64,000 nt of DNA from Bosea sp. OAE506 (GCF_040546595.1 NZ_JBEPOB010000001.1:2233001-2297000), one strand, 5' to 3'; shown: positions 1-8,540, numbered from the stretch's first letter. Notes: a model not told the origin generated them from the sequence alone. Made by a program: numbers and translations.

Positions 1-210
1 GGCAAGACCTCGACCGCGCAGACGGCGGCGGACGGCGAATACACGGTCACGATCGACGCCAAGGATACGGCGGGCGCCGTGATGACGGCCACGACCAAGA
101 TCAGCGGTGTCGTCGACGGCGTCGACTTCACCGGATCGATCCCGACGCTGAAGATCGGTGCGATCAGCGTGCCGATCGACAAGGTGAAGAGCGTGGTGCG
201 GACGCAGTGA
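1..210 (+). CDS. flgD: Flagellar hook-cap protein FlgD, C-terminal fragment
   Basis: Only the last 69 codons are in the window; the frame is open from the first base to a TGA. The segment ends in short beta-rich stretches (DGEYTVTIDAKDTAG, then GAISVPIDKVKSV), which is how the FlgD C-terminal FLN/tudor-like part reads in alphaproteobacteria. FlgD forms the temporary cap that lets hook subunits polymerise on the rod. The next genes (sciP, fliF and others) are flagellar or flagellum-regulating, which supports the call. The N-terminal secretion and cap regions lie outside, so the assignment rests on this tail and on context. Confidence 0.7.
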   Translation, partial: GKTSTAQTAADGEYTVTIDAKDTAGAVMTATTKISGVVDGVDFTGSIPTLKIGAISVPIDKVKSVVRTQ

Positions 211-246
211 GGCGAATCAGCAATGGCGAAAGCCGTGGGTTTCGCC

Positions 247-262
247 TTAGGCAAATCTTAAA
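247..262 (+). promoter_or_regulatory. CtrA-type box upstream of sciP
   Basis: The sequence reads TTAG, seven bases, TTAA, close to the CtrA consensus TTAA-N7-TTAAC with one mismatch in the first half. It lies about 55 bases before the sciP ATG, a normal promoter distance. In Caulobacter sciP is transcribed under CtrA control, so the placement fits. It is a motif match only. Confidence 0.55.
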
Positions 263-315
263 GCGGTAGCCCTATGCTCGGCACAAGTAGCTCTGTTGAG
301 TTGTGTGAGTGTACC

Positions 316-591
316 ATGACCGAGCCTTTGCGACCGCGGGTGAAATACGTGATCGGACCGGACGGAAGTCCGCTGACGATCGCCGACCTTCCGCCGATGA
401 ATACCCGCCGCTGGGTGATCCGGCGCAAGGCCGAGGTCGTCGCCGCCGTGCGCGGCGGCCTTCTCAGCCTCGAGGAAGCCTGCCAGCGCTACACGCTGAC
501 GGTGGACGAGTTCCTGAGCTGGCAGATGTCGATCGACCAGCACGGCCTGGCCGGTCTGCGGACCACCCGGATCCAGCATTACCGCCAATGA
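316..591 (+). CDS. sciP: CtrA inhibitor SciP (DUF1153)
   Basis: A 91-residue DUF1153 protein. SciP is a small helix-turn-helix protein that binds DNA and CtrA and blocks CtrA-dependent transcription in early G1 cells of Caulobacter. The family core is clear: VIGPDGSPLTIADLPP, then NTRRWVIRRKAEVVAAVRGG, then LSLEEACQRYTLTVDEFLSW. The ATG at 316 is chosen because MTEPLRPRVKYVIG matches the usual family start; an in-frame ATG at 274 would add 14 residues unlike the family. A CtrA-like box lies upstream and a hairpin terminator downstream, so it looks like a single-gene unit between flgD and fliF. Function is inferred from the family. Confidence 0.9.
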   Translation: MTEPLRPRVKYVIGPDGSPLTIADLPPMNTRRWVIRRKAEVVAAVRGGLLSLEEACQRYTLTVDEFLSWQMSIDQHGLAGLRTTRIQHYRQ

Positions 592-618
592 TCGCAGCCC
601 TGCTGCAGGATGCCACCA

Positions 619-647
619 GGCGTCGGTCCCCGGACCGGCGCCTTTTT
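619..647 (+). terminator. Rho-independent terminator after sciP
   Basis: A GC-rich stem (GGCG-T-CGGTCC paired with GGACCG-G-CGCC around a two-base loop) is followed at once by TTTTT. It starts 28 bases after the sciP stop and separates sciP from fliF. Confidence 0.8.
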
Positions 648-739
648 CGTTTTCGGGCCGGTCATCAGGGCCCGCGCAGGGCTTTGCCCACCGCCTTCTG
701 GCCCGGCCTGGGACAATCTTAACGCCCCGCCGGCAAAAA

Positions 740-755
740 TTAACCAGACGCTAAC
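740..755 (+). promoter_or_regulatory. CtrA-type box upstream of fliF
   Basis: The sequence is TTAA, CCAGACG, CTAAC, which matches TTAA-N7-TTAAC at all but one base. It is about 76 bases before the chosen fliF start. Class II flagellar operons headed by fliF are direct CtrA targets in Caulobacter, so this is a plausible activator site for the fliFGHN-flbD operon. Confidence 0.65.
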
Positions 756-830
756 CACGCACCGGGAAAAACTTGCCTAGTGACCCGCGACCGGAAGCGG
801 GCAGGACGACTTTGTGAAACGGATAGCGGC

Positions 831-2501
831 GTGAGCGGCATCGTCGAACAGTTCTCGCGTTTCGGGGCCCCGCGCCTGGCGGCGATGCTGGCGGTCACGC
901 TGGCGCTCGTCGGGTTCTTCGCTTTCGTCATGCTGCGGATGTCCCAGCCCGCCATGGGCGTGCTGTTCTCCGACCTGTCCTCGCAGGACGTCAGCTCCAT
1001 CCTCAAGGATCTCGATGCGCGCGGCGTGAAGTACGAGCTGCGCGGCGACGGCCAGACCATCCTGGTGGACAAGACCGTCGTGCCGCGGCTGCGGCTCGAT
1101 CTCGCCAGCAAGGGCATCCCGGCCGGCGGCGGCGTCGGCTACGAGATCTTCGACAAGGGCGATGCCTTTTCCTCGACGAGCTTCGTCCAGAACATCAACC
1201 ACATGCGCGCCCTCGAGGGCGAGCTGTCGCGGACGATCCGCTCGATCAGCCGGGTCCAGGCCGCGCGCGTGCATCTCGTCATTCCGGAAAAGCGCCTGTT
1301 CGAGCGCGATCGCGAGCCGCCGCGCGCCTCGATCGCGCTCAAGCTGGCGGGCGAGCTCGATGCGGCGCAGGTCCGCGCCATCCGCCATCTCGTCTCCTCG
1401 GCCGTGGACGGGCTGAAGCCCGAGCGGGTCTCGATCGTCGACGAGCGCGGCCGTCTGCTGGCTGACGGCGCCCAGTCGGACAACGGCGCCGGGCTCGGCA
1501 TCGAGGAGCGCCAGGTCGGCATCGAGCGCCGGCTCAAGCTGCAGATCGAGGACATCGTTGCCAGCATCGTCGGCCATGGCCGCGCCCGGGTGCAGGTTTC
1601 GGCCTCGCTCGACGTCAACCGGATCGAGAGCCGGTCCGAGACCTTCGATCCCGAGAGCCGCGTCGTCCGTTCCAGCCAGAACCGGACCGAGGCCTCGACG
1701 ACCTCCGAGGGCGGCGGCGCGGTTTCGGTCGGCAACGAATTGCCCGGCGCCCAGGCAGGGCAGGGCGGCAACACGCCGCGCGACAACTCCCAGAAGAACG
1801 AGGAGGTCGTCAATTACGAGATCTCCAAGACGACGCGCACGGAAGTCCTCGAGGGTGGCCGGGTCAAGCGGCTATCGGTCGCCGTGCTGGTCGACGGCAC
1901 CTATACCCGCGGCGCCAATGGCGAGGTGACCTACCAGCCGCGCAGCAACGAGGATCTGGAGCGCATCGGCCAGCTGGTGCGGACCGCCGCCGGCTTCGAC
2001 GAGACCCGCGGCGACAAGCTCGAGGTCGTCAATCTGCGCTTCGCCGAGGCGCCGCCGGCAGCGACCGACCTGGTCGAGCAGAGCCTGATGCAGCAGCTGC
2101 TCTCCGTCACCAAGGAGGACATTACCCGCTTCGCCGAGATTGGCGTGATCGCCCTGCTGACGCTGATCGTGCTGATGGTGGTGGTGCGGCCGCTGCTCAA
2201 GCAGGTTCTGGCGCCGGACCCCGGCGTGGCGCGCGCGATCCCGATGTTCATGCGCAACGGCGTCGCGATGGTGCCGGCCGACACGACCGGCGATCCGTCC
2301 GCACCGCGTGCGCTGCCGGGCGCCGACGGCGTCGATCCGCTCAGCGTCGATATGCCGTCCGAGCGCATGCTCGCAGTCGCCCAGATCAAGGGCCAGCTCA
2401 AGGCGCAGTCGGTCGAGAGGATCGGCCAGATGGTCGCGCAGAACCCGGCGGACAGCGTCGCGGTGCTGCGCACCTGGATCCACGAAAAAGCCGCGGCATG
2501 A
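831..2501 (+). CDS. fliF: Flagellar MS-ring protein FliF
   Basis: A 556-residue FliF, the inner-membrane protein whose copies form the MS ring under the rod and hold the C-ring through FliG. A first membrane helix (about residues 13-33) is followed by the two ring-building YscJ/FliF domains (VLFSDLSSQDVSSILKDLD; ARVHLVIPEKRLFERD), a long low-complexity loop rich in Ser, Gly and Asn, a second membrane helix near residues 434-456, and a cytoplasmic tail ending ADSVAVLRTWIHE, the FliG-binding pattern. The GTG at 831 gives the usual short N-terminus; an in-frame GTG at 780 would add 17 residues. It heads an operon with fliG, fliH, fliN and flbD. Confidence 0.93.
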   Translation: MSGIVEQFSRFGAPRLAAMLAVTLALVGFFAFVMLRMSQPAMGVLFSDLSSQDVSSILKDLDARGVKYELRGDGQTILVDKTVVPRLRLDLASKGIPAGGGVGYEIFDKGDAFSSTSFVQNINHMRALEGELSRTIRSISRVQAARVHLVIPEKRLFERDREPPRASIALKLAGELDAAQVRAIRHLVSSAVDGLKPERVSIVDERGRLLADGAQSDNGAGLGIEERQVGIERRLKLQIEDIVASIVGHGRARVQVSASLDVNRIESRSETFDPESRVVRSSQNRTEASTTSEGGGAVSVGNELPGAQAGQGGNTPRDNSQKNEEVVNYEISKTTRTEVLEGGRVKRLSVAVLVDGTYTRGANGEVTYQPRSNEDLERIGQLVRTAAGFDETRGDKLEVVNLRFAEAPPAATDLVEQSLMQQLLSVTKEDITRFAEIGVIALLTLIVLMVVVRPLLKQVLAPDPGVARAIPMFMRNGVAMVPADTTGDPSAPRALPGADGVDPLSVDMPSERMLAVAQIKGQLKAQSVERIGQMVAQNPADSVAVLRTWIHEKAAA

Positions 2502-2515
2502 CGGGTCACTGAGCC

Positions 2516-3601
2516 ATGGCCGAAGCACGTTCCCTCGCAGCGCGCGCCCCTGAAGGCCGAGATATCGGCTCGATCGAAGGCGGCGGTATCGGCGTCACCA
2601 ACGTTGACGAGATGACCGGCCCGCAGCGGGCCGCGGTCATCCTGCTCGTGCTCGGCGAAGAGCATGGCCGGAAAATCTGGTCGGAGTTCGACGACGAGGA
2701 AATCCGCATCATCACCCGCGCGATGGCGGAGCTCGGCACGGTCGATTCCGACGATGTCGAGCGGCTGATGCTGGATTTCGTCGGCAAGCTGTCCAGCGCC
2801 GGCGCCGTGACCGGCTCCTTCGACCGTACGATCTCGCTGCTCGAGAAGATCCTGCCGACCGACCAGGTCGCCATGATCATGGAAGAGATCCGCGGCCCCG
2901 CCGGCCGCAACATGTGGCAGAAGCTCGGCAACATCGACGCCGTGGTGCTCGCCAACTTCCTGAAGAACGAATACCCGCAGACGATCGCGGTGATCCTCTC
3001 CAAGATCCGGCCGGACCATGCCGCCAATGTGCTGCGCAACCTGCCGAACGATCTCTCGATCGAGGTGGTCGGGCGAATGCTGCGGCTCGAATCGGTGCAG
3101 AAGGAAGCGCTCGACCATATCGAGAACACGCTGCGCACCGAGTTCGTCGCGACGCTGACCCAGACGCGGCGGCGCGACCCGCACGAGATGATGGCCGAGA
3201 TCTTCAACGGCTTCGACCGCCAGACCGAGATGCGCTTCCTCTCCGCGCTCGACGTCTCCAACCAGGATTCGGCGGCGCGCATCCGGGCGCTGATGTTCAC
3301 CTTCGAGGATCTCGGCAAGCTCGATCCGGCGGGCCTGCAGACCTTGATGCGCCAGGTCGACAAGGACACGCTGACCCGGGCGCTCAAGGGGGCCAGTGAG
3401 GCGATGCGCGTCTTCTTCTTCAGCGCCATGTCGCAGCGCGCCGTCAAGAACATGCAGGACGACATTCAGAGCCTCGGGCCGCTGCGGCTCAAGGAGGTCG
3501 ACGAGGCGCAGCAGAAGCTCGTCGCGCTGACCAAGGACCTCGCCGACAAGGGCGAGATCATCCTGTCCAAGGGCAATGCCGAAGACGAGCTGGTCTATTG
3601 A
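2516..3601 (+). CDS. fliG: Flagellar motor switch protein FliG
   Basis: A 361-residue FliG. It sits on the MS ring and couples stator ion flow and CheY-P binding to rotor torque and direction. The N-terminal domain begins [18 protein letters not shown]; the middle domain carries [20 protein letters not shown], matching the EHPQ-type motif as [11 protein letters not shown]; the C-terminal domain has the torque helix with [11 protein letters not shown] and [16 protein letters not shown]. About 30 extra residues precede the usual start, common in alphaproteobacterial FliG. It begins 14 bases after the fliF stop, and its own stop lies just before the fliH start. Confidence 0.95.
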   Translation: MAEARSLAARAPEGRDIGSIEGGGIGVTNVDEMTGPQRAAVILLVLGEEHGRKIWSEFDDEEIRIITRAMAELGTVDSDDVERLMLDFVGKLSSAGAVTGSFDRTISLLEKILPTDQVAMIMEEIRGPAGRNMWQKLGNIDAVVLANFLKNEYPQTIAVILSKIRPDHAANVLRNLPNDLSIEVVGRMLRLESVQKEALDHIENTLRTEFVATLTQTRRRDPHEMMAEIFNGFDRQTEMRFLSALDVSNQDSAARIRALMFTFEDLGKLDPAGLQTLMRQVDKDTLTRALKGASEAMRVFFFSAMSQRAVKNMQDDIQSLGPLRLKEVDEAQQKLVALTKDLADKGEIILSKGNAEDELVY

Positions 3602-3603
3602 CG

Positions 3604-4197
3604 ATGGGCAGCGCGACCAAGTTCACCTTCGGGACGGATTTCCGCGAAGGTGGCCGCAGGGCGGCAGGCGAAGCCGACATCGCGGCAGCACGTGCCGAGG
3701 GTTTCGCTGCCGGCGCCGAGCAGGGGCGGCGCGAGGCGGAAGGCCAGCTCAACGCGCTGGTCGCCCAGCTGGCGCGGGCCGCCGAGCGTCTGGTCGCACA
3801 GGAAGCGACCCATGCGGCCGAGGTCGAGGCGCGCGCAGCCTATGTCGCCATCGTCGCGGCGCGGGCGCTGGCGGGCGCGGCACTGGGCGAGCGGCCGCTC
3901 GCGGGCCTGGAGCAGGCGCTGCGCGAGTGCCTCGCACATGCGCGGCTCGCGCCGCATCTGGTGATGCGGGTGAACGAGGGCGCCGTGGAATCAGCCGAGG
4001 CGCTGGTCAAGCGCCTCGCGCAGGAGACCGGCTTCGCCGGGCGCCTGGTGGTGCTGGGCGAGCCCGACATCGCGCCCGGGGACGGGCGCATCGAATGGGC
4101 CGAGGGCGGCTTCGTGATCGAGCGGGAGCGGCTGGGACAACTGGTCGACCAGGCCGTTGCGACAGCGTTTCCCGGCTTTCGGCCCCCTGTGGAGTAA
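3604..4197 (+). CDS. fliH: Flagellar assembly protein FliH (divergent)
   Basis: A 197-residue protein in the fliH slot between fliG and fliN. FliH binds the export ATPase FliI and tethers it to the flagellar base. The N-terminal half is an Ala/Glu/Arg-rich helix with small-residue spacing ([19 protein letters not shown]), typical of FliH coiled coils with GxxxG-like repeats. The C-terminal half ([18 protein letters not shown]; then [16 protein letters not shown]) resembles the FliH/YscL globular end. The ATG at 3604 is three bases after the fliG stop. FliH diverges quickly, so the name rests on position and helix pattern as much as on sequence. Confidence 0.75.
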   Translation: MGSATKFTFGTDFREGGRRAAGEADIAAARAEGFAAGAEQGRREAEGQLNALVAQLARAAERLVAQEATHAAEVEARAAYVAIVAARALAGAALGERPLAGLEQALRECLAHARLAPHLVMRVNEGAVESAEALVKRLAQETGFAGRLVVLGEPDIAPGDGRIEWAEGGFVIERERLGQLVDQAVATAFPGFRPPVE

Positions 4198-4206
4198 GGA
4201 CGCGCG

Positions 4207-4557
4207 ATGAGCACGGACAACGATCTCAAGCTGCCGCCTCTCAATCCGGCAGATCTCTCCTTCGACCACAACGACAGCTCGGTCGCGCGGTCGGGGCCGG
4301 TGCCGGTCAAGACGGCGGAAGACCTCGAACAGGTCTTCGACGTGCCGGTGAACGTCTCCGCCGTGCTCGGCTCGTCGAAGATCGCGATCGGCGACCTGCT
4401 GCAGATCGTGCCCGGCGCCGTGCTGGAGCTCGACCGGCGTGTCGGCGAGGCAATCGACATCTTCGTCAACGAGCGCCTCGTGGCGCGCGGGGAGGTCGTC
4501 GTCGTGGAGGACCGGCTCGGCGTCACCATGACCGAAATCATCAAGGCCGACCGGTAA
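4207..4557 (+). CDS. fliN: Flagellar motor switch protein FliN
   Basis: A 116-residue FliN/SpoA-domain protein. With FliM and FliG it forms the cytoplasmic C-ring that sets rotation direction and serves as an export platform. The SpoA domain fills the C-terminal two-thirds: [23 protein letters not shown], then [19 protein letters not shown], then [21 protein letters not shown], all standard FliN blocks (sequence split here for length). The first 35 residues are a variable linker. It starts nine bases after fliH and precedes flbD in the same operon. Confidence 0.93.
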   Translation: MSTDNDLKLPPLNPADLSFDHNDSSVARSGPVPVKTAEDLEQVFDVPVNVSAVLGSSKIAIGDLLQIVPGAVLELDRRVGEAIDIFVNERLVARGEVVVVEDRLGVTMTEIIKADR

Positions 4558-4601
4558 GTCCCGGCCGACCCGTCACGTCTTTACGCAGGAGGGCCTCAGC
4601 C

Positions 4602-5966
4602 ATGCGTCTCATCATTGCCGGCGGTCTCAAGGGACAGCTCATCGCGGCCGCCAAGATCGCGATCGCGCATGGCGCCAACGTCACCCATACCGAAAGCCTG
4701 GAGCAGACGCTGGCCGTGCTGCGCTCCAAGGGCGCCGACCTGCTGATGGTCGAGGTCACGCTGCCGGTGGCGCAGTTCGTGGCGGCGCTCGAGGCCGAGC
4801 GCATCCGCACCCCGATCGTCGCCTGCGGCACCTCGACGGATGCCCGGGCCGCGGTGGCGGCGATCCAGGCCGGCGCGCGCGAATACGTGCCCCTTCCGCC
4901 CGATCCGGAGCTGATCGCGGCCGTTCTGGAGGCCGTCGCGGCCGACCAGTCCAGCCTGATCTGGAAGGACCCGGCGATGGAGCGGGTGGTCCAGCTCGTC
5001 GGCCAGATCGCGCGCTCGGACGCGCCCGTGCTGGTGACCGGCGAAAGCGGCACCGGCAAGGAGGTGATCGCACGGCATCTGCATCAGAAGTCGCTGCGCA
5101 AGGACAAGCCCTTCGTCGCGGTCAACTGTGCCGCGATCCCCGATAATCTGCTGGAATCCGAGCTGTTCGGCCATGAGAAGGGCGCCTTCACCGGCGCCAT
5201 CGCGCGCCGCATCGGCAAGTTCGAGGAGGCCAATGGCGGCACACTGCTGCTGGACGAAATCTCGGAGATGGATGTCCGCCTGCAGGCCAAGCTGCTGCGC
5301 GCGCTACAGGAGCGGATGATCGATCGCGTCGGCGGCACGACGCCGGTGAAGGTGGATTTGCGCATCATCGCCACCTCGAACCGCAATCTCGGTGACGCGG
5401 TGCGGGAAGGCTCGTTCCGGGAGGACCTGTTCTACCGCCTCAACGTCGTGCATCTGCGGCTGCCGGCGCTGCGCGAGCGGCCGGGCGACATTCTGGCCCT
5501 GGCCGATCACTTCGCCCGCAAATATGCCGAGCTGAACGGCATGCCGCTGCGGCCGATCGCGCCGGATGCGCGCAAGCTGCTGCTGACCAACGCCTGGCGC
5601 GGCAACGTCCGGGAACTGGAGAACACGATCCACCGCGCCGTGCTGCTGGCGCGCGGCAACGAAATCGGCACCGAAGCGGTGATGACCCCCGAGGGCGAGA
5701 CGCTTGGCCCCGCCTCTGGACGCGACAGCGCCGCCCGTGCCGCTCAGACCGCCGAGGCCATGACACGCTCGCTGGTCGGCCATACGGTGGCCGATGTCGA
5801 GCGCGAACTGATCCTCGACACGCTCGACCATTGCCTGGGGAACCGCACCCATGCGGCCAAGATCCTGGGAATCTCGATCCGCACGCTGCGCAACAAGCTG
5901 AGCGAATACACCTCCGCCGGGATCACCGTGGCGGAGCCGGGTCAGGCGCGCGTCAGCGCGCTCTGA
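4602..5966 (+). CDS. flbD: FlbD-type sigma-54 activator of flagellar genes
   Basis: A 454-residue enhancer-binding protein. Residues 1-115 form a receiver-like domain ([37 protein letters not shown]) as in Caulobacter FlbD. A sigma-54 AAA+ domain follows, with Walker A GESGTGKE (147-154), the sigma-54 contact loop GAFTGA (194-199) and Walker B LLLDEI (about 215-220), then a Fis-type helix-turn-helix near the end ([17 protein letters not shown]). FlbD activates sigma-54 class III flagellar promoters and represses fliF. The usual phosphoacceptor position appears to be Glu51. The ATG at 4602 has a strong AGGAGGG just upstream; the open frame further upstream is a shadow of fliH/fliN. Its partner FliX is not in the window. 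Confidence 0.9.
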   Translation: MRLIIAGGLKGQLIAAAKIAIAHGANVTHTESLEQTLAVLRSKGADLLMVEVTLPVAQFVAALEAERIRTPIVACGTSTDARAAVAAIQAGAREYVPLPPDPELIAAVLEAVAADQSSLIWKDPAMERVVQLVGQIARSDAPVLVTGESGTGKEVIARHLHQKSLRKDKPFVAVNCAAIPDNLLESELFGHEKGAFTGAIARRIGKFEEANGGTLLLDEISEMDVRLQAKLLRALQERMIDRVGGTTPVKVDLRIIATSNRNLGDAVREGSFREDLFYRLNVVHLRLPALRERPGDILALADHFARKYAELNGMPLRPIAPDARKLLLTNAWRGNVRELENTIHRAVLLARGNEIGTEAVMTPEGETLGPASGRDSAARAAQTAEAMTRSLVGHTVADVERELILDTLDHCLGNRTHAAKILGISIRTLRNKLSEYTSAGITVAEPGQARVSAL

Positions 5967-5981
5967 CCCTTCGCAGCCGCG

Positions 5982-6311
5982 TCACCAACGGCGGCGGTAG
6001 TAGCGCGGACGCGCATAGTACCGCGGACGGGCATAGTAGCGGGGCCGGGCATAGTAGCGCGGCCGGTAATAGGCCCGCGGGCGGGCGTAATAGCGCGGCC
6101 GGCGACGATAATAATAGTACTGGCTGTAGTCGGCCTCGGCCTTGTCGAGCCCGTCCTTGACCTCGGCCGTGACGGCCTCGTCATCGCGCGCCGGCACGGG
6201 AGCCGGGGTCGGCGCCGGCTGGGGCTGGGCCGCCTCGGCAACGGCCATGCCGCCCAGGCTGGCTGCCGCCATGCCGCCGATCAGAGACATGATGAATGAA
6301 CGTCTGTCCAC
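5982..6311 (-). CDS. Small secreted Arg/Tyr-repeat protein (paralogue 1)
   Basis: A 109-residue protein of unknown function. It begins VDRRSFIMSLIGGMAAASLGG, a Tat-like twin-Arg signal (DRRSF) followed by a small-residue hydrophobic core and a likely cut after AEAA. A Pro/Ala-rich linker follows, then a short acidic segment (DGLDKAEADYSQ), then a tail of repeated RPRYYA units ending YRRRW. The GTG start is chosen because GGAGG sits five bases upstream. Its paralogue at 8007-8321 shares the signal, the linker logic and a basic tail; an MFS gene lies between them. It converges on flbD with a 15-base gap. The basic aromatic tail could bind nucleic acid, polysaccharide or envelope, but nothing proves that. 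Confidence 0.7.
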   Translation of the reverse strand: MDRRSFIMSLIGGMAAASLGGMAVAEAAQPQPAPTPAPVPARDDEAVTAEVKDGLDKAEADYSQYYYYRRRPRYYARPRAYYRPRYYARPRYYARPRYYARPRYYRRRW

Positions 6312-6316
6312 GAGAT

Positions 6317-6321
6317 CCTCC
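6317..6321 (-). promoter_or_regulatory. Ribosome-binding site deciding a GTG start
   Basis: On the minus strand GGAGG lies five bases before the GTG at 6311. It supports that GTG over the much longer upstream open frame for the Arg/Tyr-repeat protein. Confidence 0.6.
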
Positions 6322-6460
6322 GATGGATGTTGTCGTTGCACCGTCGCCGGCATCCTAGGGGCAAAAGGACGGTTTGGGATAATGCATTCGGATGATGCTT
6401 TGTTCCGTTCGGTATCAATTGCGCTGAACCCGCGGCGACGGGCCGGCTGCAGGCGTAGCG

Positions 6461-7912
6461 TCAATCGGCTGCGTTGAGCGGGCGGGCGATGCTTTCGAGC
6501 GGGCGTCGTTCCGCGGGGATCGCAAAACGGGCCGCGATGACCGCCGCCGCCAGCATCAATGCGGCGCCCAGCAGGTAGCCGGCGAAGACGCTGCCGCGCG
6601 AGCCGGTGTCGATCAGCGCCCCGAAGAGCCAGGGTCCGGCGACGCCGCCGACACCGGTTCCCACCGCATAGAAGGCCGCGATCGCCAACGCGCGCATCTC
6701 GACCGGGAAGGTCTCGCTGACGGTCAGATAGGCCGAGCTCGCCGCGGCGGAGGCGAAGAAGAAGACCACGCTCCAGCACAGGGTGAGCTGCTGCGCAGTC
6801 AGGACGTCCCGCCAGAACAGATAGCCCGTGCCCGTCAGCAGCAGGCCCGACAGGGCGTAGGTCGCGGCGATCATTGTCCGGCGGCCGACCGTGTCGAACA
6901 GGCGCCCGAGGATCAGCGGACCCAGGAAGTTGCCGGCCGCGAAGGGCAGGATGAACCAGCCGATGGACTGGGAGGGGACTTTGTAGAAGTCCGTGAGGAT
7001 CAGCGCATAGGTGAAGAAGATGGCGTTGTAGAAGAAGGCCTGCGCGACCATCAGCGACAGCCCGACCAGCGCGCGCGGGCGATGGACGACGAAGAGGACG
7101 TGGAAGACCTCTCGAAGCGGCGTCACCGCACGCGGCCTCAGATGGGTGAGAGGCAGGCGTTCGCCGGGGTCATAGGTGACGCCGGCGCGAGCCTCGATCG
7201 CCGCGACGATGGCCTCCGCCTCCTGCGTGCGGCCATGGCCGATCAGCCAGCGCGGACTCTCCGGGATCCACTGCCGCAGAACGAGGATGATCAGGCCCAG
7301 GGCTGCGCCGATGAAGAAGGCCAGGCGCCAGCCGATTTCGGGGTCGATGACCGCCGGATCGAGCAGGACGATGGCCCCTACGGCGCCGAGCGCTGCGCCG
7401 ATCCAGAAGGAGCCGTTGATGACGAGATCGACCCAACCTCGCACCCGCGCCGGGACGAGCTCCTGGATGGTCGAGTTGATGGCCGTGTATTCCCCGCCAA
7501 TGCCCATGCCGGTGAAGAAGCGGAAGACGATGAAGCTCCAGAAATTCCAGGAGAAGGCGGTGGCCGCCGTCGCCGCCAGATAGACCAGCAGCGTCAGGGT
7601 GAAGAGCTTCTTGCGGCCGAGCCGGTCCGTCAGCCAGCCGAAGAAGAGAGCGCCGATGACGGCGCCGGCGAGATAGGCCGCCCCGGCCATGCCGACCTCG
7701 GCATTGCTGAAGCGCAGAACCGGGCTGTCCTTCAGCGCGCCGGAGACCGAGCCCGCCAGCGTCACCTCCAAGCCGTCGAGGATCCAGGTCACGCCGAGCG
7801 CGACCACCACCAGCGTATGGAAGGGCGACCATGGAAGCCGGTCGAGCCGGGCGGGGATCGCCGTGGCGATCACGCCGGGCGCCGGCCCTGCACTGGGGAC
7901 GGGCTCTGCCAT
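6461..7912 (-). CDS. MFS transporter, sugar-porter-like
   Basis: A 483-residue inner-membrane transporter with about 12 hydrophobic segments. The first cytoplasmic loop carries the MFS signature GWLTDRLGRKK, and the loop after helix 6 has WIPESPRWLIGHGR, a sugar-porter/MHS pattern (PESPRWL). A second-half loop has GRLFDTVGRR. The ATG at 7912 has GGAGG about eight bases upstream. Substrate cannot be told from sequence; sugars, organic acids or aromatic acids are all possible. Two paralogous Arg/Tyr-rich secreted proteins flank it on the same strand, but a terminator after the upstream one suggests separate transcripts. Confidence 0.85.
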   Translation of the reverse strand: MAEPVPSAGPAPGVIATAIPARLDRLPWSPFHTLVVVALGVTWILDGLEVTLAGSVSGALKDSPVLRFSNAEVGMAGAAYLAGAVIGALFFGWLTDRLGRKKLFTLTLLVYLAATAATAFSWNFWSFIVFRFFTGMGIGGEYTAINSTIQELVPARVRGWVDLVINGSFWIGAALGAVGAIVLLDPAVIDPEIGWRLAFFIGAALGLIILVLRQWIPESPRWLIGHGRTQEAEAIVAAIEARAGVTYDPGERLPLTHLRPRAVTPLREVFHVLFVVHRPRALVGLSLMVAQAFFYNAIFFTYALILTDFYKVPSQSIGWFILPFAAGNFLGPLILGRLFDTVGRRTMIAATYALSGLLLTGTGYLFWRDVLTAQQLTLCWSVVFFFASAAASSAYLTVSETFPVEMRALAIAAFYAVGTGVGGVAGPWLFGALIDTGSRGSVFAGYLLGAALMLAAAVIAARFAIPAERRPLESIARPLNAAD

Positions 7913-7963
7913 GTGAAAGGACCTCCAGGCTCGCCCTGCGTCCCGGATCGACGGGGCGCCACG

Positions 7964-7992
7964 AAAAAGGGCGGCGGCTTGCGCCGCCGCCC
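7964..7992 (-). terminator. Rho-independent terminator after paralogue 2
   Basis: Read on the minus strand, a perfect ten-base-pair stem (GGGCGGCGGC with GCCGCCGCCC, four-base loop) is followed by TTTTT. It lies 15 bases past the stop of the 8007-8321 gene and before the MFS start, so the two genes are probably separate units. Confidence 0.85.
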
Positions 7993-8006
7993 CTCGATTG
8001 TCGCGC

Positions 8007-8321
8007 TCAGCGCACGATGATGCGGCGCCGGACCACCGGACCGCGACGGCGGCCATAATAGGGGCGCGGACGGCGGCGCACGATGACGCGCTCGCGCACG
8101 ATCGGGCGGCGATAGGGCCCGCGGCGACGAACGACGCGCTCGCGCACCACGACCTGGTTGAAATCGGCATCGGTCTTGTCGAGGGCCGCCTTCGTCGCGG
8201 CGTCCAGCTCCCCGGCCTTGACCGGCATCTCCGTCTCTGCGGCCTGCGCGAAGGCGATACCGCCGACGCTGGCGGCGGCAAGGCCGCCGAACAGGCTCAT
8301 CACGAATGAACGTCTATCCAA
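8007..8321 (-). CDS. Small secreted Arg-rich protein (paralogue 2)
   Basis: A 104-residue paralogue of the protein at 5982-6311. The start MDRRSFVMSLFGGLAAASVGG is nearly the same signal, with a twin-Arg DRRSF and likely cleavage after AQAA. The middle has a matching acidic segment (AALDKTDADFNQ), and the tail is Arg/Val-rich (VVRERVVRRRGPYRRP; RRRPRPYYGRR) rather than the RPRYYA repeat. The start codon is TTG, with GGAG a few bases upstream. A strong terminator follows. Function unknown. The shared head and diverged tails suggest duplication followed by change of the repeat region. Confidence 0.7.
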   Translation of the reverse strand: MDRRSFVMSLFGGLAAASVGGIAFAQAAETEMPVKAGELDAATKAALDKTDADFNQVVVRERVVRRRGPYRRPIVRERVIVRRRPRPYYGRRRGPVVRRRIIVR

Positions 8322-8340
8322 GGTCGTTCTCCAGTAGCTG

Positions 8341-8358
8341 TGGTTTTTGATAAAACCA
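8341..8358. repeat. Perfect short inverted repeat upstream of paralogue 2
   Basis: TGGTTTT, four bases, AAAACCA: a perfect seven-base inverted repeat in otherwise GC-rich DNA, 20 bases upstream of the TTG start at 8321. It could be an operator or part of the 5' leader. No copy was seen upstream of the other paralogue. Confidence 0.4.
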
Positions 8359-8464
8359 GGTCAACCACCCCAACCCGATGGGGCGGGCCGAATGGGGCCG
8401 CACCGCGGCCATACGATAACGGTCCGTTCAGGAAAGGGTTCCGTGCCCGACTATTTCGACCGTC

Positions 8465-8480
8465 TTAACCACTCGTTCAC
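8465..8480 (+). promoter_or_regulatory. CtrA-type box upstream of flhA
   Basis: TTAA, CCACTCG, TTCAC matches TTAA-N7-TTAAC with one mismatch, 61 bases before the chosen flhA start. flhA is a CtrA-regulated class II gene in Caulobacter. Confidence 0.55.
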
Positions 8481-8540
8481 CCTATGCCCGGCAAGAATTG
8501 CCGAGTGCGCGCGGGTTTCGCGCGGGGAGCGGGCTGGTCG

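Noticed and set aside
3576..4601. N-terminal extension of the flbD frame
   Set aside because: It is the shifted frame of fliH and fliN. The flbD ATG at 4602 has a strong ribosome-binding site and matches the family start.
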